Notes: a model not told the origin generated them from the letters alone. A stretch of 64,000 nt of DNA from JABDKH01 sp963768565 (GCA_963768565.1 CAVYIO010000020.1:1-64000), one strand, 5' to 3'. Shown: positions 36,146 through 45,203, counted from the stretch's first letter. Program-made: numbers and translations.

Positions 36146-36816
36146 CCGGGCGTTTGGTAGACATCTACATCGACAACGACGTCATGCAAGTGGCTGAGCT
36201 CCACAGGCCACTGCTTGACCGCTACCCTGCCGCCGGAACGATTCGGGAAATTCTCGACACCCAGGCTCGAACGCTACTCGCGGGTCATCGGGAGCGCGAT
36301 CGTCGAGTATGTGTGCAGCTGAAGAACTGGCACCCGCAACTCGTTGGACGTCTGGAAGCAGAGATTCTCAAAGCCGATGTCGGCATCGAAGACATGAGAC
36401 TGGCAGTCGCTCGCGAACATGGGTTTGACAGCTGGGACGAAGTTACGGCCGGCGACTCCCTCCTCGACCACCGATTTGAACACGCCGCAACCGCGGTTGT
36501 AACGGGCGACGCACTGACACTCGGGCTGATGTTGGAGGATCCATCCCTCATCCATAGTCGCTCACGCTACGGACACCGGGCGACTCTCTTGCACTACGTC
36601 GCAGCCAACGGAGTGGAGACGTGGCGCCAGACGGTGCCGTACAACGCCGCCGAAATCGTTCGAATCCTGATCGCAGCAGGAGCCCGGCCAGACGCGAGAG
36701 CTCGCTTCTATGGAGGCGACGTGACAACGGAAGATCTCGTGACTACCAGCGCGCACCCGGCCGCCGCCGGCGTTGCAGGTGAAATCCTGGCGGCTCTGCA
36801 CTCTGCAACTCGGTGA
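36142..36816 (+). CDS. Ankyrin-like repeat protein
   Basis: 224 residues from a GTG start that overlaps the Smr stop. LVDIYIDNDVMQVAELHRPL opens a helical region. Toward the C-terminus RATLLHYVAANGVETWRQTV and NAAEIVRILIAAGARPDARA fit two ankyrin repeats. The middle part AREHGFDSWDEVTAGDSLLDH resembles the short helical module (HGFDSW) that precedes ankyrin repeats in many bacterial proteins. It is a likely protein-protein adaptor in the cytoplasm, with no enzymatic motif. Confidence 0.75.
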   Translation: MTGRLVDIYIDNDVMQVAELHRPLLDRYPAAGTIREILDTQARTLLAGHRERDRRVCVQLKNWHPQLVGRLEAEILKADVGIEDMRLAVAREHGFDSWDEVTAGDSLLDHRFEHAATAVVTGDALTLGLMLEDPSLIHSRSRYGHRATLLHYVAANGVETWRQTVPYNAAEIVRILIAAGARPDARARFYGGDVTTEDLVTTSAHPAAAGVAGEILAALHSATR

Positions 36817-36837
36817 AGAACGCGAACACTCGAATTC

Positions 36838-37353
36838 TCACTTCTCCTTTTGCTTGTAGAGCCCGTCAAAGGACGTGGTCCACGTCTCACCATCATCGGC
36901 CGAAACTTCCCACAACTGACGGACCGTTCCGTCCTCGTTGTCGAACCAGGTGATTCGGTTCTGCATCGTCGCTCCCGCTCGATTGATCGATGAACCCTCG
37001 AGCATCATCTTTCCGTCGCTATAGTCGCCGGTCAGATACAGCGTCGTGCCGTTCTGCCAGACCCAGAACTGCTGCCACTTACCAAGGCTCGGATTGAAGA
37101 AATTGTAACTCGAACCCTTACCGCCGCCGGCGCCTTCCCAGTTCTCCTGGATCACGCAGCCGTCAAGCAGCGGCTCAATGCGGTTGTGACCGGCAAGCAC
37201 ACCATTCGCCGTGACCACCCAGTCCCCTATCCAGAAATCGAATTCGTGGGCCCTCTCGGAGCTGCACGATCCCGATGTTTGCGCACTCGCGGAGGACTCA
37301 CCCAGAACGAAGAGTGAGAAACAGATGATGAGCAATCGTGAGCTGGAATTCAT
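36838..37353 (-). CDS. Secreted DUF1579-like lipocalin-type protein
   Basis: 171 residues with a Sec signal (MNSSSRLLIICFSLFVLGES, cleaved near SAQ). The mature part reads CSSERAHEFDFWIGDWVVTA, HNRIEPLLDGCVIQENWEG, SYNFFNPSLGKWQQFWVW, then TWFDNEDGTVRQLWEVSADD, a pattern of the small beta-barrel proteins often labelled DUF1579. It probably binds a small molecule in the periplasm. It is convergent with the ankyrin-like gene. Confidence 0.75.
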   Translation of the reverse strand: MNSSSRLLIICFSLFVLGESSASAQTSGSCSSERAHEFDFWIGDWVVTANGVLAGHNRIEPLLDGCVIQENWEGAGGGKGSSYNFFNPSLGKWQQFWVWQNGTTLYLTGDYSDGKMMLEGSSINRAGATMQNRITWFDNEDGTVRQLWEVSADDGETWTTSFDGLYKQKEK

Positions 37354-37587
37354 GACCGGTACCTTGTGAGACAGGTGATGGCTTGCGGTCCGGCCCGAAG
37401 CACGTGCCGCCGTGTGGCCTTAGTTACCTGATTTGCACGATACGCGCAAGGGTAAATCGGACGAAGGGCCGCACTCGGTCGGATGCTGCGGCCATCCTGC
37501 GTTCAGGCGACATCTGTGGAGGAACTTCTTCCCGACCGCTGGTTCGAATGCCCTTTCCGATACCCCTTTTAGATCGGTGAATGACCC

Positions 37588-38298
37588 GTGACTGAAGACC
37601 GCCCCCGCATTGGCATTACAACTTCTCTGAACGAAGGCGAACAACGTCTTGACAGACGGTATGTGACCGCGGTCGAGCGCGCCGGCGGCCTGCCGGTCAT
37701 TATTCCGATGACGGATTCTACCGCTCTCCTGCGTAGCATCGCAGAGGGACTCGACGGTCTCGTGGTCCCGGGCGGTCCCGCAATCACCATTGGCCTGGTC
37801 GGGAGTCTGCCGGACGATCTTCCGGACGTGCCTATGGTCCGAACGCGCTCGGACACGACGATCCTTGAAGCCGTAATAGCCGCGCACCGACCGGTCCTCG
37901 GCATTTGCTACGGCATGCAACTGATCAATGCCATCTCCGGAGGGAGCATCTACGCGGATGTTCAGAAACAGGTGGAAGGGACACAGGCGCATTCTGAGAA
38001 ACGTGGAGCAGCGGATCACCCCGTAGGCATCGAACCGGGAAGCGTGCTCGCCCGAACAATCCGGCCCGGGATGTCGGTAAACACGCATCACATCCAGGCC
38101 ATCGCCTCCGTCGGCGAAGGACTGACGGCCACTGCATTCGCGCCCGATGGCGTGATTGAGGCGGTCGAAAGCAGTGACGGACAAATCGTTGGTGTCCAGT
38201 TCCACCCCGAGAAGATGGGTGACAACGGAATGGCGCTTTTTAGCCACCTCGTGGAGCGTGCTCTCGACACCAAAAAAACTTCGGGCATAAACGCGTGA
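37588..38298 (+). CDS. Class I glutamine amidotransferase-like peptidase C26 (gamma-glutamyl hydrolase type)
   Basis: 236 residues starting with GTG at 37588. RPRIGITTS, VERAGGLPVIIPM, GLDGLVVPGGPAI, then the nucleophile elbow LGICYGMQLINA (Cys), VNTHHIQAIASVG and the catalytic His-Glu in VQFHPEKM. It matches the PuuD branch, which hydrolyses gamma-glutamyl amides such as gamma-glutamyl-GABA. The putrescine pathway partners are not nearby, so the substrate is uncertain. It is cytoplasmic. Confidence 0.9.
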   Translation: MTEDRPRIGITTSLNEGEQRLDRRYVTAVERAGGLPVIIPMTDSTALLRSIAEGLDGLVVPGGPAITIGLVGSLPDDLPDVPMVRTRSDTTILEAVIAAHRPVLGICYGMQLINAISGGSIYADVQKQVEGTQAHSEKRGAADHPVGIEPGSVLARTIRPGMSVNTHHIQAIASVGEGLTATAFAPDGVIEAVESSDGQIVGVQFHPEKMGDNGMALFSHLVERALDTKKTSGINA

Positions 38299-38452
38299 CT
38301 TCGCTTTTTCAGCGTAATTGCTTATTGTAATCCGTCCAGTAAGAGGGCGTATCACCGTCCGAGGGCCCACGGCGACAGTGCATTTCGCCAGATTTCTCGC
38401 CTCAGGTAACTTCGTGGGTCTGAATTGGACGCCTAGAAATCAAGTCACGGAC

Positions 38453-40297
38453 ATGGGTAAGAACGTGCTCGAGTACCAGGCACCCCGCGGGGAAGTGCTG
38501 CGTGGAATCCGCATTGCCGTAACGGCGGGGGCCATGGTCATGCTGTTTACCGCGGGCCTTATGGGCAGTGATGCCCTGGCCGTGTTGGCGCAGACTTTCG
38601 GTATCGAACCTGTCGCGATCAAAGCCCCAAGCGCTCCCGTTGAACGCACTGACGATGCGCCGGTCCAGGGCGTCGTTATGGCCGACCTGGAACACCATCC
38701 GGACGTCCTTCACGCAGATTACTTTCGCCCCGCCGATGGTGATCCGTCAGCAGTCGTGCCGGCCGGCATCGCGCAGTCTTTCAGGCGGCTCCTGACGATG
38801 TACGAATTCCGGCAAGCCGTTGATGACAACTTTACCGCCCGGGCATATAGCGTGGAATCGGGGGATGTACTCAAGGTCGCGTCACTTGAGGAGGACCGGG
38901 AGCAATTCGCTGCAACCGGCAGTGCAGATTGGGGGACTGTTGACCGTAAGCGGAAACGCCTGACGAGTACGCTTGTGGACGACCTGGTGACTGAAGGTAA
39001 TGCCCGGAACGACATCCGCGTCAGATGGGGCAGACGTAACCAGGTTGTCGAAGCGCGGGATCGTGAAGCAAATTACCTCGAGCATGAGATCCGGCTCGCC
39101 AGCCATTATGGATTGAGCCTTCTTGCGACAGAAATCGGAACCGTTGAGACATTCAACAACGATCGACTGGTGTCGCGTGTGGGTGCACGGAGCCGCTACC
39201 AGATGATGCCGCCCATGCTCCGAGCGCGGGGTGTACACCACTACCGTTTGCGAACCCGCGCCGGAACCAACCTCGACGTGCGGGAGGAGTGGCACCCGCT
39301 GATCACTATGCAGGCCGCGTTCGTCGTCGTGCGAGCCTACAGCAATGCCGTCGGCCATGAGATACCCGGACTCTCGGCCTACCATACCGGACCTTACAAT
39401 ATTTTTCGCGTCTATCGTGAGTATCTCACCTCGGAGGGAGACCAGTTCGGGCCCTCAACCAACGTCGTCACCGGCTACCTGTGGGCACTTACAGACGGCT
39501 TCGAGCAGGTCTCGAAGAAATCATCATTCAAGAACTACTCTCGGGGCTACGTCCTGACACTGCACGCGTCCCTGCGTGCGACGGAGCAGGTGGTGGTGGA
39601 CACGACCGCCACGATATTCGCCGAGCAGATTCAGCTACGACCGGGCAGCTCCCTTTTCCTCAGTGAATTGCTGCAGCACCTGGATGGTGCGGACGAGCGC
39701 GTCGCATGGCGAGTTGCTCGCGACGAATCGCTGTACGAACGATTCAGGATCATGAATCCTCATTTCGACTTGCCGGCCGAACGAACCGCAGGCTCCGTTC
39801 CCGAGGCAGGCGATGTGTTTCTCGTTGCAACAGCCACGGACCAGAAGGAGACGGTGCGGTTCTTTCTCCCCCTGGGTGCAACGGCCGAACTGATGTCACG
39901 CGGTGTTGAAGCGGTCGACTACGACGCGACCATTCGATACGATCGAAAGACATTCGATACGACGGACGAGCCTCGCACCGTATGGGACGAATTGTATGCT
40001 GCTCTCGTTGAGGATGTCCGCACGTTCGGGTTCACTTTCGAGAACAGGGCGCGACTCGCGCAGATCGCCGACCACATGGAGGAGGCTGCGATGCTATCTC
40101 CGTCGCTATACCGGCAGACGATGCGCGACGTAGTTCGGCTCCACGAACGTGTCTGGGCCTCCGACCATTTCGCGCGGCTCGCTCGCGTAGTCCCGGCAGC
40201 CAGAGGTCGACAGAGACTAGAAGCTCAGCCACCATCGCTCGTGGCGGATGAACCATCGTTGCGCGTCGACTCCCTCGAGACCGTCCCCGCCCGGTAG
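38453..40297 (+). CDS. Large transglycosylase-like (SLT-type) envelope protein
   Basis: 614 residues. A hydrophobic segment at about residues 21-42 (IAVTAGAMVMLFTAGLMGSD) should anchor it to the membrane. A central part contains HYGLSLLATEIGTVETFNNDR and SRVGARSRYQMMPPMLRARG (shown in two pieces), resembling the catalytic Glu helix and the GxRYQMMP loop of lytic transglycosylases, followed by AYSNAVGHEIPGLSAYHTGP and YNIFRVY like the AYNAGP signature. The remaining C-terminus (about 350-614) has no recognisable domain. It is a likely murein-active enzyme or a degenerate relative. The frame is open upstream, but the ATG at 38453 gives the MGKNVLEYQAP start. Confidence 0.65.
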   Translation: MGKNVLEYQAPRGEVLRGIRIAVTAGAMVMLFTAGLMGSDALAVLAQTFGIEPVAIKAPSAPVERTDDAPVQGVVMADLEHHPDVLHADYFRPADGDPSAVVPAGIAQSFRRLLTMYEFRQAVDDNFTARAYSVESGDVLKVASLEEDREQFAATGSADWGTVDRKRKRLTSTLVDDLVTEGNARNDIRVRWGRRNQVVEARDREANYLEHEIRLASHYGLSLLATEIGTVETFNNDRLVSRVGARSRYQMMPPMLRARGVHHYRLRTRAGTNLDVREEWHPLITMQAAFVVVRAYSNAVGHEIPGLSAYHTGPYNIFRVYREYLTSEGDQFGPSTNVVTGYLWALTDGFEQVSKKSSFKNYSRGYVLTLHASLRATEQVVVDTTATIFAEQIQLRPGSSLFLSELLQHLDGADERVAWRVARDESLYERFRIMNPHFDLPAERTAGSVPEAGDVFLVATATDQKETVRFFLPLGATAELMSRGVEAVDYDATIRYDRKTFDTTDEPRTVWDELYAALVEDVRTFGFTFENRARLAQIADHMEEAAMLSPSLYRQTMRDVVRLHERVWASDHFARLARVVPAARGRQRLEAQPPSLVADEPSLRVDSLETVPAR

Positions 40298-40307
40298 TAC
40301 AACCCCG

Positions 40308-40745
40308 ATGATTCAAGCGATTCGGTCCGAACTCGCGTTGCTCAATACCGAGCGAAAGGAGTTGCGCAAATTCGGCTTCTTGATGGGCGGCGTCCTTTCG
40401 ATAGTGTGCGGCATCATACTATGGAAGCGTGGTCTCCCACCCACAACCCTCGCCATTGTCATGGCGATCGGGGCTTTCGCCTTCCTGCTGATCGGCGCGG
40501 CTTTTCCGCGTGCCCTTCGGCCCGTCTACATCCTGTGGATGGCGTTGGCTATCGTTCTAGGCTTCATCATGACGCGCGTCATCCTGACGCTCGTGTTTTT
40601 CCTCGTCGTCACGCCGATCGGACTCGTCATGCGGATGATTGGAAAGGACCCGCTCACAAAAGGCGCAGACGAATCCGCGAACACGTACTGGATCCCGCGG
40701 ACCTACCTGACCAGAGATCCGAGCCGTCTTCTGAAGTACTACTGA
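40308..40745 (+). CDS. SxtJ-like membrane protein
   Basis: 145 residues: ELALLNTERKELRKFGFLMG then three or four transmembrane helices (LSIVCGIILW, LAIVMAIGAFAFLLIGAAFP, WMALAIVLGFIMTRVILTLV, FFLVVTPIGLVMRMIGKDPL) and a C-terminal tail with tyrosines. This matches the SxtJ family, frequent in exopolysaccharide or natural-product clusters. It lies 10 bp after the transglycosylase-like gene and probably shares its transcript. Function unknown. Confidence 0.8.
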   Translation: MIQAIRSELALLNTERKELRKFGFLMGGVLSIVCGIILWKRGLPPTTLAIVMAIGAFAFLLIGAAFPRALRPVYILWMALAIVLGFIMTRVILTLVFFLVVTPIGLVMRMIGKDPLTKGADESANTYWIPRTYLTRDPSRLLKYY

Positions 40746-40760
40746 GCCAGGCCGAAGTGC

Positions 40761-42671
40761 TCAGGCTTTGGCGCCATGGCCTGAAAGGAATTCACGGCTC
40801 TCGATCGCCCGCCTGATGTTGACCAGTTTCATCAGTTCTTCCTGCGCCGCCCGAACGTCGCCTCCCTCCTCTACCCGCGTATAGATACGCTCGCGAGATA
40901 TGGCGATGGCGTCGTCGACCCGGTCCAGTTTGAGAAGTGTCATCGCGCTCGACGCCGATTCGTGAGAATCCTCGTCCAGCAGCGGAACGCGAATGTTCTG
41001 CTTCTTTTCCCAGTTCTTTGACGCCTCGACCGCTCCAACAAGCACCTCCGCCGCCAGCTCCCGGGCCTCGTCGCCGTAGGTGCCGTCAAGCACCCTGTCG
41101 CGATCAACCTGACCGGCCTCGAACATCTGCATCAGAGCCGACGCAATTTCGCGGCTAGGACCCTCAGTGAATTCGTTGAGCGCCATATGGCTGAGGATAA
41201 ACTCAACAAGCGGAGCACCGTGACCAAGCATCAGTCGTAACAACGTCTTCTCCTCGGGAAGCGGCTCGACGGCAGCAATCGCTCCGCTCTCAGCGGGCGA
41301 TGTCGCCTGATGCGAAGGACCGACAGAATCCCCTGCCGGCATGGACTGCGCTCTCGCACTCCTCCGGCGGCGGGAGCCAGCCCGAATGCCGGCAAGTGCC
41401 TCGTGGAGCCTGATGTCCGGAACACCCATGACAGCACTTGCCCGCTTCAGATAGGTCTCTTGTAGAAGCGGATCGTCTATGACCGCAATCGATTGCAACA
41501 CGCCCCGCTGCAATCGAGCCACTGACTCGGGACTGTCGTCCAGTACCTGACGCCCGTAGTCGTACTTGAATTCCACGAAGTCCTTGCGGTGCTCGCGGCC
41601 GTAATCCCGGAACGCTTCTCCACCGGTCGACCGCGCATACGAGTCGGGGTCCTCTCCCTCCGGAAGCGTAACGACATAGACGGCCATCCCGCTACCGAGG
41701 ATCAGGTCGATACCGCGAACGGCCGCATTGGCGCCGGCAGAATCAGCGTCGAACAGCAGCACGATCTTCTTGCAGTACCGCTCAAGCAGAGCGATCTGTT
41801 CCTGCGCAAGAGCCGTCCCGCTCGACGCCACGACGTTCTCAACACCCACCTGGTGAAGAGAAACCACGTCAGTGTAACCCTCAACGAGAAACACCTCCTC
41901 GTGTCGTCGAATTTCCTGACGCGCCTGATAGAGTCCGTACAAAACGCGACTCTTGTGGTACACCTTCGTTTCGGGAGAGTTGATATACTTCGGCTGGTCT
42001 GATTCTGGATGCAGAATCCGGCCACCAAAGCCCAGCACCTTGCCGACGTGAGAAAGGATCGGAAACATGATGCGACCCCGAAACCGATCGTAGTATCCCT
42101 CTCCTTCGTTTCGCGAAATCACGAGGCCGGCCTTCAGAAGCACCTCGTCCGACACGCTGGCATCATTCGCCGCACGACGCAGGCCTTCCCACGAGTCCGG
42201 TGAGAACCCCACGCCAAACTTGCGGATCGCCGCCTCGGTCATGCCACGATCTTCCAGATAGGAACGCGCCGGTGCCGCCTCGTCTGACTTCAGGAGCTCG
42301 TCGTGAAAGAAGCGCGCCGCAAATCGCAATGCGAAATGAATCGACTCCGCCTCCGATGTCTGCGACGGATCCTGGTCGGGCTCGGGGATGTCGATGTTGG
42401 CTCGAGCTGCAAGAAGCCTGACGGCCTCGGGAAACTCTGACTTCTCGACCTGCTTCACAAACTGGAAAACGTCGCCACCGGCGGAGCAGCCAAAGCACTT
42501 GTAGATCTGCATGCGCGGATTCACATTGAAAGACGGCGTCTTTTCGTTGTGAAACGGACACAGGCCTACGAAATTTGAACCCCGCTTCTTGAGACGAACG
42601 TAGTCACTCACCACATCGACAATGTCGGATGCGGCTCGCACGTCCTCGATAATGTTTTCCGGTATGTGCAC
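40761..42671 (-). CDS. dnaG: DNA primase
   Basis: 636-residue primase that makes RNA primers at the replication fork. The N-terminal CHC2 zinc finger reads CPFHNEKTPSF and YKCFGCSAGGDVFQFV. The catalytic core and TOPRIM domain include KVLGFGGRIL, SRVLYGLYQARQEIRRHEEV, FLVEGYTDVVSLHQVG with the acidic Glu, and LLFDADSAGANAAVRGIDL with metal-binding Asp-x-Asp. The C-terminal third (from about residue 430) is Ala/Glu-rich and likely the DnaB-interacting domain. It lies downstream of nothing on its strand within 80 bp except the small lipoprotein. It converges with the SxtJ-like gene. Confidence 0.95.
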   Translation of the reverse strand: MHIPENIIEDVRAASDIVDVVSDYVRLKKRGSNFVGLCPFHNEKTPSFNVNPRMQIYKCFGCSAGGDVFQFVKQVEKSEFPEAVRLLAARANIDIPEPDQDPSQTSEAESIHFALRFAARFFHDELLKSDEAAPARSYLEDRGMTEAAIRKFGVGFSPDSWEGLRRAANDASVSDEVLLKAGLVISRNEGEGYYDRFRGRIMFPILSHVGKVLGFGGRILHPESDQPKYINSPETKVYHKSRVLYGLYQARQEIRRHEEVFLVEGYTDVVSLHQVGVENVVASSGTALAQEQIALLERYCKKIVLLFDADSAGANAAVRGIDLILGSGMAVYVVTLPEGEDPDSYARSTGGEAFRDYGREHRKDFVEFKYDYGRQVLDDSPESVARLQRGVLQSIAVIDDPLLQETYLKRASAVMGVPDIRLHEALAGIRAGSRRRRSARAQSMPAGDSVGPSHQATSPAESGAIAAVEPLPEEKTLLRLMLGHGAPLVEFILSHMALNEFTEGPSREIASALMQMFEAGQVDRDRVLDGTYGDEARELAAEVLVGAVEASKNWEKKQNIRVPLLDEDSHESASSAMTLLKLDRVDDAIAISRERIYTRVEEGGDVRAAQEELMKLVNIRRAIESREFLSGHGAKA

Positions 42672-42754
42672 TTAAGACGGATGCCCTGACGGGTGTCTGA
42701 TGGGGAGATGCGGAGCCCGGCTCGCATCGTGGGCCATCTTCGAGAGATGGCGGA

Positions 42755-42874
42755 TCAGTCTACCTGACTCTGGTTCGATTCTTCAACCGGACCGACATCG
42801 GGCTTGTCCGAACACTGACATGCGCCGATACTGATACACAGAAGAATGGTAACGAGCAGCAGCTTAGCTTTCAT
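42755..42874 (-). CDS. Very short lipoprotein (39 residues)
   Basis: ATG at 42874 gives MKAKLLLVTILLCISIGAC, a compact lipoprotein signal with lipobox IGAC, then QCSDKPDVGPVEESNQSQVD and a stop at 42755. The basic n-region, hydrophobic core and Cys are well formed, and the mature part would be about 21 residues, acidic. It lies 84 bp upstream of the dnaG start on the same strand. It is too short for default gene finders. It may be an envelope peptide of unknown role. Confidence 0.6.
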   Translation of the reverse strand: MKAKLLLVTILLCISIGACQCSDKPDVGPVEESNQSQVD

Positions 42875-43012
42875 ACGATACTCGATTTGGGGTCGGAAAT
42901 ACGCTAACGCCTTCAATCTCGTATTCAATCACGGCTCTACCAAACTTTCACGTTCCTGAACAGGGGAAATGGTCCCTGCGAACATCTAACGGCCTAACGG
43001 GAGGCAGCTACT

Positions 43013-43768
43013 GTGGAAATACTCGGGCTGGATATCGGCGGATCGGGCATCAAGGGAGCCCCGGTCAACATCGAAACGGGAGAGTTGACAGCGGACCGAC
43101 ACCGTGTTCGCACGCCGCAGCCGGCGACACCAAAGAGAATCATCAAATCGGTCGAGAAACTCGTGTCGCATTTCGATTGGGACGGTCCCGTCGGATGCGC
43201 CTTTCCGGCCCGGATAAAACATGGAGTCGCCCGGACTGCGTCAAACATCGACAAGAGCTGTGTCGGCTACGACATCGCCCGTGGCATGACGGATCGGATC
43301 GGGAGCCCGGTCTTCGTCGTCAACGACGCTGACGCGGCAGGAATCGCCGAGATGTCGTTCGGGGCGGGACGTGAGCACCAGACTCTGGTGCTGGTCCTGA
43401 CTGTGGGGACCGGTATCGGTTCAGCCATGTTCATGAACCGGATTCTCATTCCAAACACCGAGTTCGGGCACATTCGTGTTCGCGGACGGAACGGAGAGCG
43501 TTACGCGGCCGACAGCGCACGCAGGCGTGACAATCTCACATGGAAGAAGTGGGCGAAACGCTTCCAGCACTATCTAGATCACATCGAATTCCTGGTGGGT
43601 CCGGAATTGATTATCCTGGGCGGCGGGATCAGTAATCCGTCCAAGGCCAGTCACTACTTCGATTACCTGAAATCGGAGGGTGAGCTCAAGATCGCGGAGT
43701 TGAGCAACCGGGCAGGTATCGTGGGAGCGGCCATGTACGCCGCTAATCGCCTGAAGAGTGGCTCGTAA
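43013..43768 (+). CDS. ppgK: Polyphosphate glucokinase (ROK family)
   Basis: 251 residues from a GTG start. MEILGLDIGGSGIKGAPVNI carries the phosphate 1 loop, VGCAFPARIKHGVARTASNI resembles the PPGK glucose loop, VVNDADAAGIAEM holds the catalytic Asp, and VLVLTVGTGIGSAMF the phosphate 2 motif. LGGGISNPSKASHYFDYL lies near the end. This kinase phosphorylates glucose with inorganic polyphosphate (and often ATP) as donor, feeding glycolysis. It is a cytoplasmic enzyme. Its 3' end overlaps the convergent TerB-like gene by 26 bp. Confidence 0.93.
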   Translation: MEILGLDIGGSGIKGAPVNIETGELTADRHRVRTPQPATPKRIIKSVEKLVSHFDWDGPVGCAFPARIKHGVARTASNIDKSCVGYDIARGMTDRIGSPVFVVNDADAAGIAEMSFGAGREHQTLVLVLTVGTGIGSAMFMNRILIPNTEFGHIRVRGRNGERYAADSARRRDNLTWKKWAKRFQHYLDHIEFLVGPELIILGGGISNPSKASHYFDYLKSEGELKIAELSNRAGIVGAAMYAANRLKSGS

Positions 43769-44138
43769 CCCCCCAGAGCCGCGCTACAGTTGATATAAAT
43801 CCGGCTTCACCCGGAAATATCAGTCCGTCCGCAGACGCGATGTCTGAAAGGTCGCGGACAACCTGCACGCGTTCTGCGGGGGCCAGCTCTTCCCCGGCTG
43901 CGTGGATCGACGCGGTCAGCAGATCCGATCCGGCGCTCCCCAGGTACGCGAGCAGCGCACGCTGCATGATCCTCCCAACATCCGCATCGTCGAGATCCGG
44001 ATAGCGCCCGTGAAGCAGTTCGAGGATCCGTTCTTCCTCGATTCGGTCGATTTCACCGTCCCCGCCATGCATGCAGGCGATATAGATGATCGCCATGTCG
44101 TGCATGCTGGTCCAGGTTTCGTCCATCGGTTCAGCCAT
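43743..44138 (-). CDS. TerB-like helical protein
   Basis: 131 residues from MAEPMDETW. MAIIYIACMHGGDGEIDRIE starts the TerB fold (a DGxIxxxE metal-binding loop), followed by ILELLHGRYPDLDDADVGRI, and IASADGLIFPGEAGFISTVA repeats the same D-G-x-I-x3-E pattern. TerB-like domains bind divalent cations and occur in tellurite-resistance and envelope-stress loci. The start at 44138 has a plausible context. A frame 16 codons longer is also open. It is a single gene here. Confidence 0.78.
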   Translation of the reverse strand: MAEPMDETWTSMHDMAIIYIACMHGGDGEIDRIEEERILELLHGRYPDLDDADVGRIMQRALLAYLGSAGSDLLTASIHAAGEELAPAERVQVVRDLSDIASADGLIFPGEAGFISTVARLWGVTSHSSGD

Positions 44139-44452
44139 TGTCCTTCCCTTCTTGATGGGTGCCGCCATCCGCCGTGGAGGAAGCAAATTCCTTCAATCGC
44201 ACGCATTTTCCTCTGAATCACCCCTTCATGCGGGCCCAGGGCGTGATACGCCCGCCGATCATTAACGACCACTAATTAATCCGTCCTTTACAGGGAAACA
44301 TCGATTATGTGTCCGTTGAGGTGCTTCTACGTACGGTTCAGGCACCGGGAACGACCGCAAATCGACGACAGGCGAAACAAGACACGGGACAGGCATCATC
44401 TTTGATACAGTACTTCATAAGAACTTCAATCAGTTTCGCCGGACCCACAGCC
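44139..44452. other. Intergenic region without a supported gene
   Basis: Between the divergent TerB-like and small membrane peptide genes I see only weak frames. An AT-rich stretch (about 44262-44290) may hold promoter elements for one of the neighbours, but no clear match to a consensus could be fixed. Confidence 0.4.
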
Positions 44453-44590
44453 ATGGACTACAACGTACAGGTTTCACAGACCCGCCGCGACAATCAGGGC
44501 AGCGTTCGACTGTCAATGGAAGTTGCTATGGTTATCGCCGCATTCGTCGGATTTGCCTTCGTGCTGGCGCTAGCCGCCAGGATGTTCTAG
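44453..44590 (+). CDS. Single-helix membrane peptide (45 residues)
   Basis: MDYNVQVSQTRRDNQGSVRL forms a short polar N-terminus, and a single transmembrane helix VAMVIAAFVGFAFVLALAAR follows. The chosen ATG at 44453 gives the most protein-like product; an upstream frame from 44309 is also open but its composition looks non-coding. Function unknown. Confidence 0.45.
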   Translation: MDYNVQVSQTRRDNQGSVRLSMEVAMVIAAFVGFAFVLALAARMF

Positions 44591-44632
44591 ATCGCGGCTG
44601 ACTGTGATCAAGCGCATCGCGCACCGTGACCG

Positions 44633-45193
44633 TTATCGCCAGACGGTCACGGTGTCGATCGCTATAAACGCGCTCGGAAATCGCGCCACAATCAATTCAA
44701 GCGCAACTTCCGCCTCCTCCCTCGTCGCGAAATTTCCCACTCGAATTCGATAGTACGGCTGGACGTATTTCAGGTATACGGGTAGCAGGTCCTGAAGCAT
44801 GCTCTCCGGCCGCCCTTCGGCAGGAATGGACTGCCACCACGCCTTGGCCCGCTCCTCTGCCGATACCGCCCCCTCCTTGTCCAGCGAAGAGTGAATCTGG
44901 ATTCGAAAGCCCTGGACGGTCTCAAGAGTTCTTGAATCGTCCGATGCGGAGCCGGTCATGAGTTCCATCGGAACGTCGTGCTCGATTTCATTCGTCGCCA
45001 CGGGCGGGAGGTCGACGTACGAGGTCTCGTCGAAATCCTCGTACTCGTCAATGTGGTCGAGGTAGTATTCGAGATCGCGATCGGGCGTGCGATCGTTGAT
45101 TTTAGCCGATCCCGAGCAACCCAGCACTGACAGCGCAATGACCACTGCGGCCAGGCGAACCGGTCCATGTTGAAATAGTCTGTCCACACTCAT
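44633..45193 (-). CDS. SPOR-domain lipoprotein
   Basis: 186 residues. LAAVVIALSVLGC is a lipoprotein signal with Cys at about 26. A long acidic linker (YYLDHIDEYEDFDETSYVDL) leads to a SPOR-like domain: GFRIQIHSSLDKEGAVSAEE, VYLKYVQPYYRIRVGNFATR, EEAEVALELIVARFPSAF and IDTVTVWR. SPOR domains bind glycan strands lacking stem peptides at septa, so it is likely an envelope protein at division sites. It is followed directly (10 bp) upstream by deoC on the same strand. Confidence 0.82.
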   Translation of the reverse strand: MSVDRLFQHGPVRLAAVVIALSVLGCSGSAKINDRTPDRDLEYYLDHIDEYEDFDETSYVDLPPVATNEIEHDVPMELMTGSASDDSRTLETVQGFRIQIHSSLDKEGAVSAEERAKAWWQSIPAEGRPESMLQDLLPVYLKYVQPYYRIRVGNFATREEAEVALELIVARFPSAFIAIDTVTVWR

Positions 45194-45203
45194 GTGATTG
45201 TAC

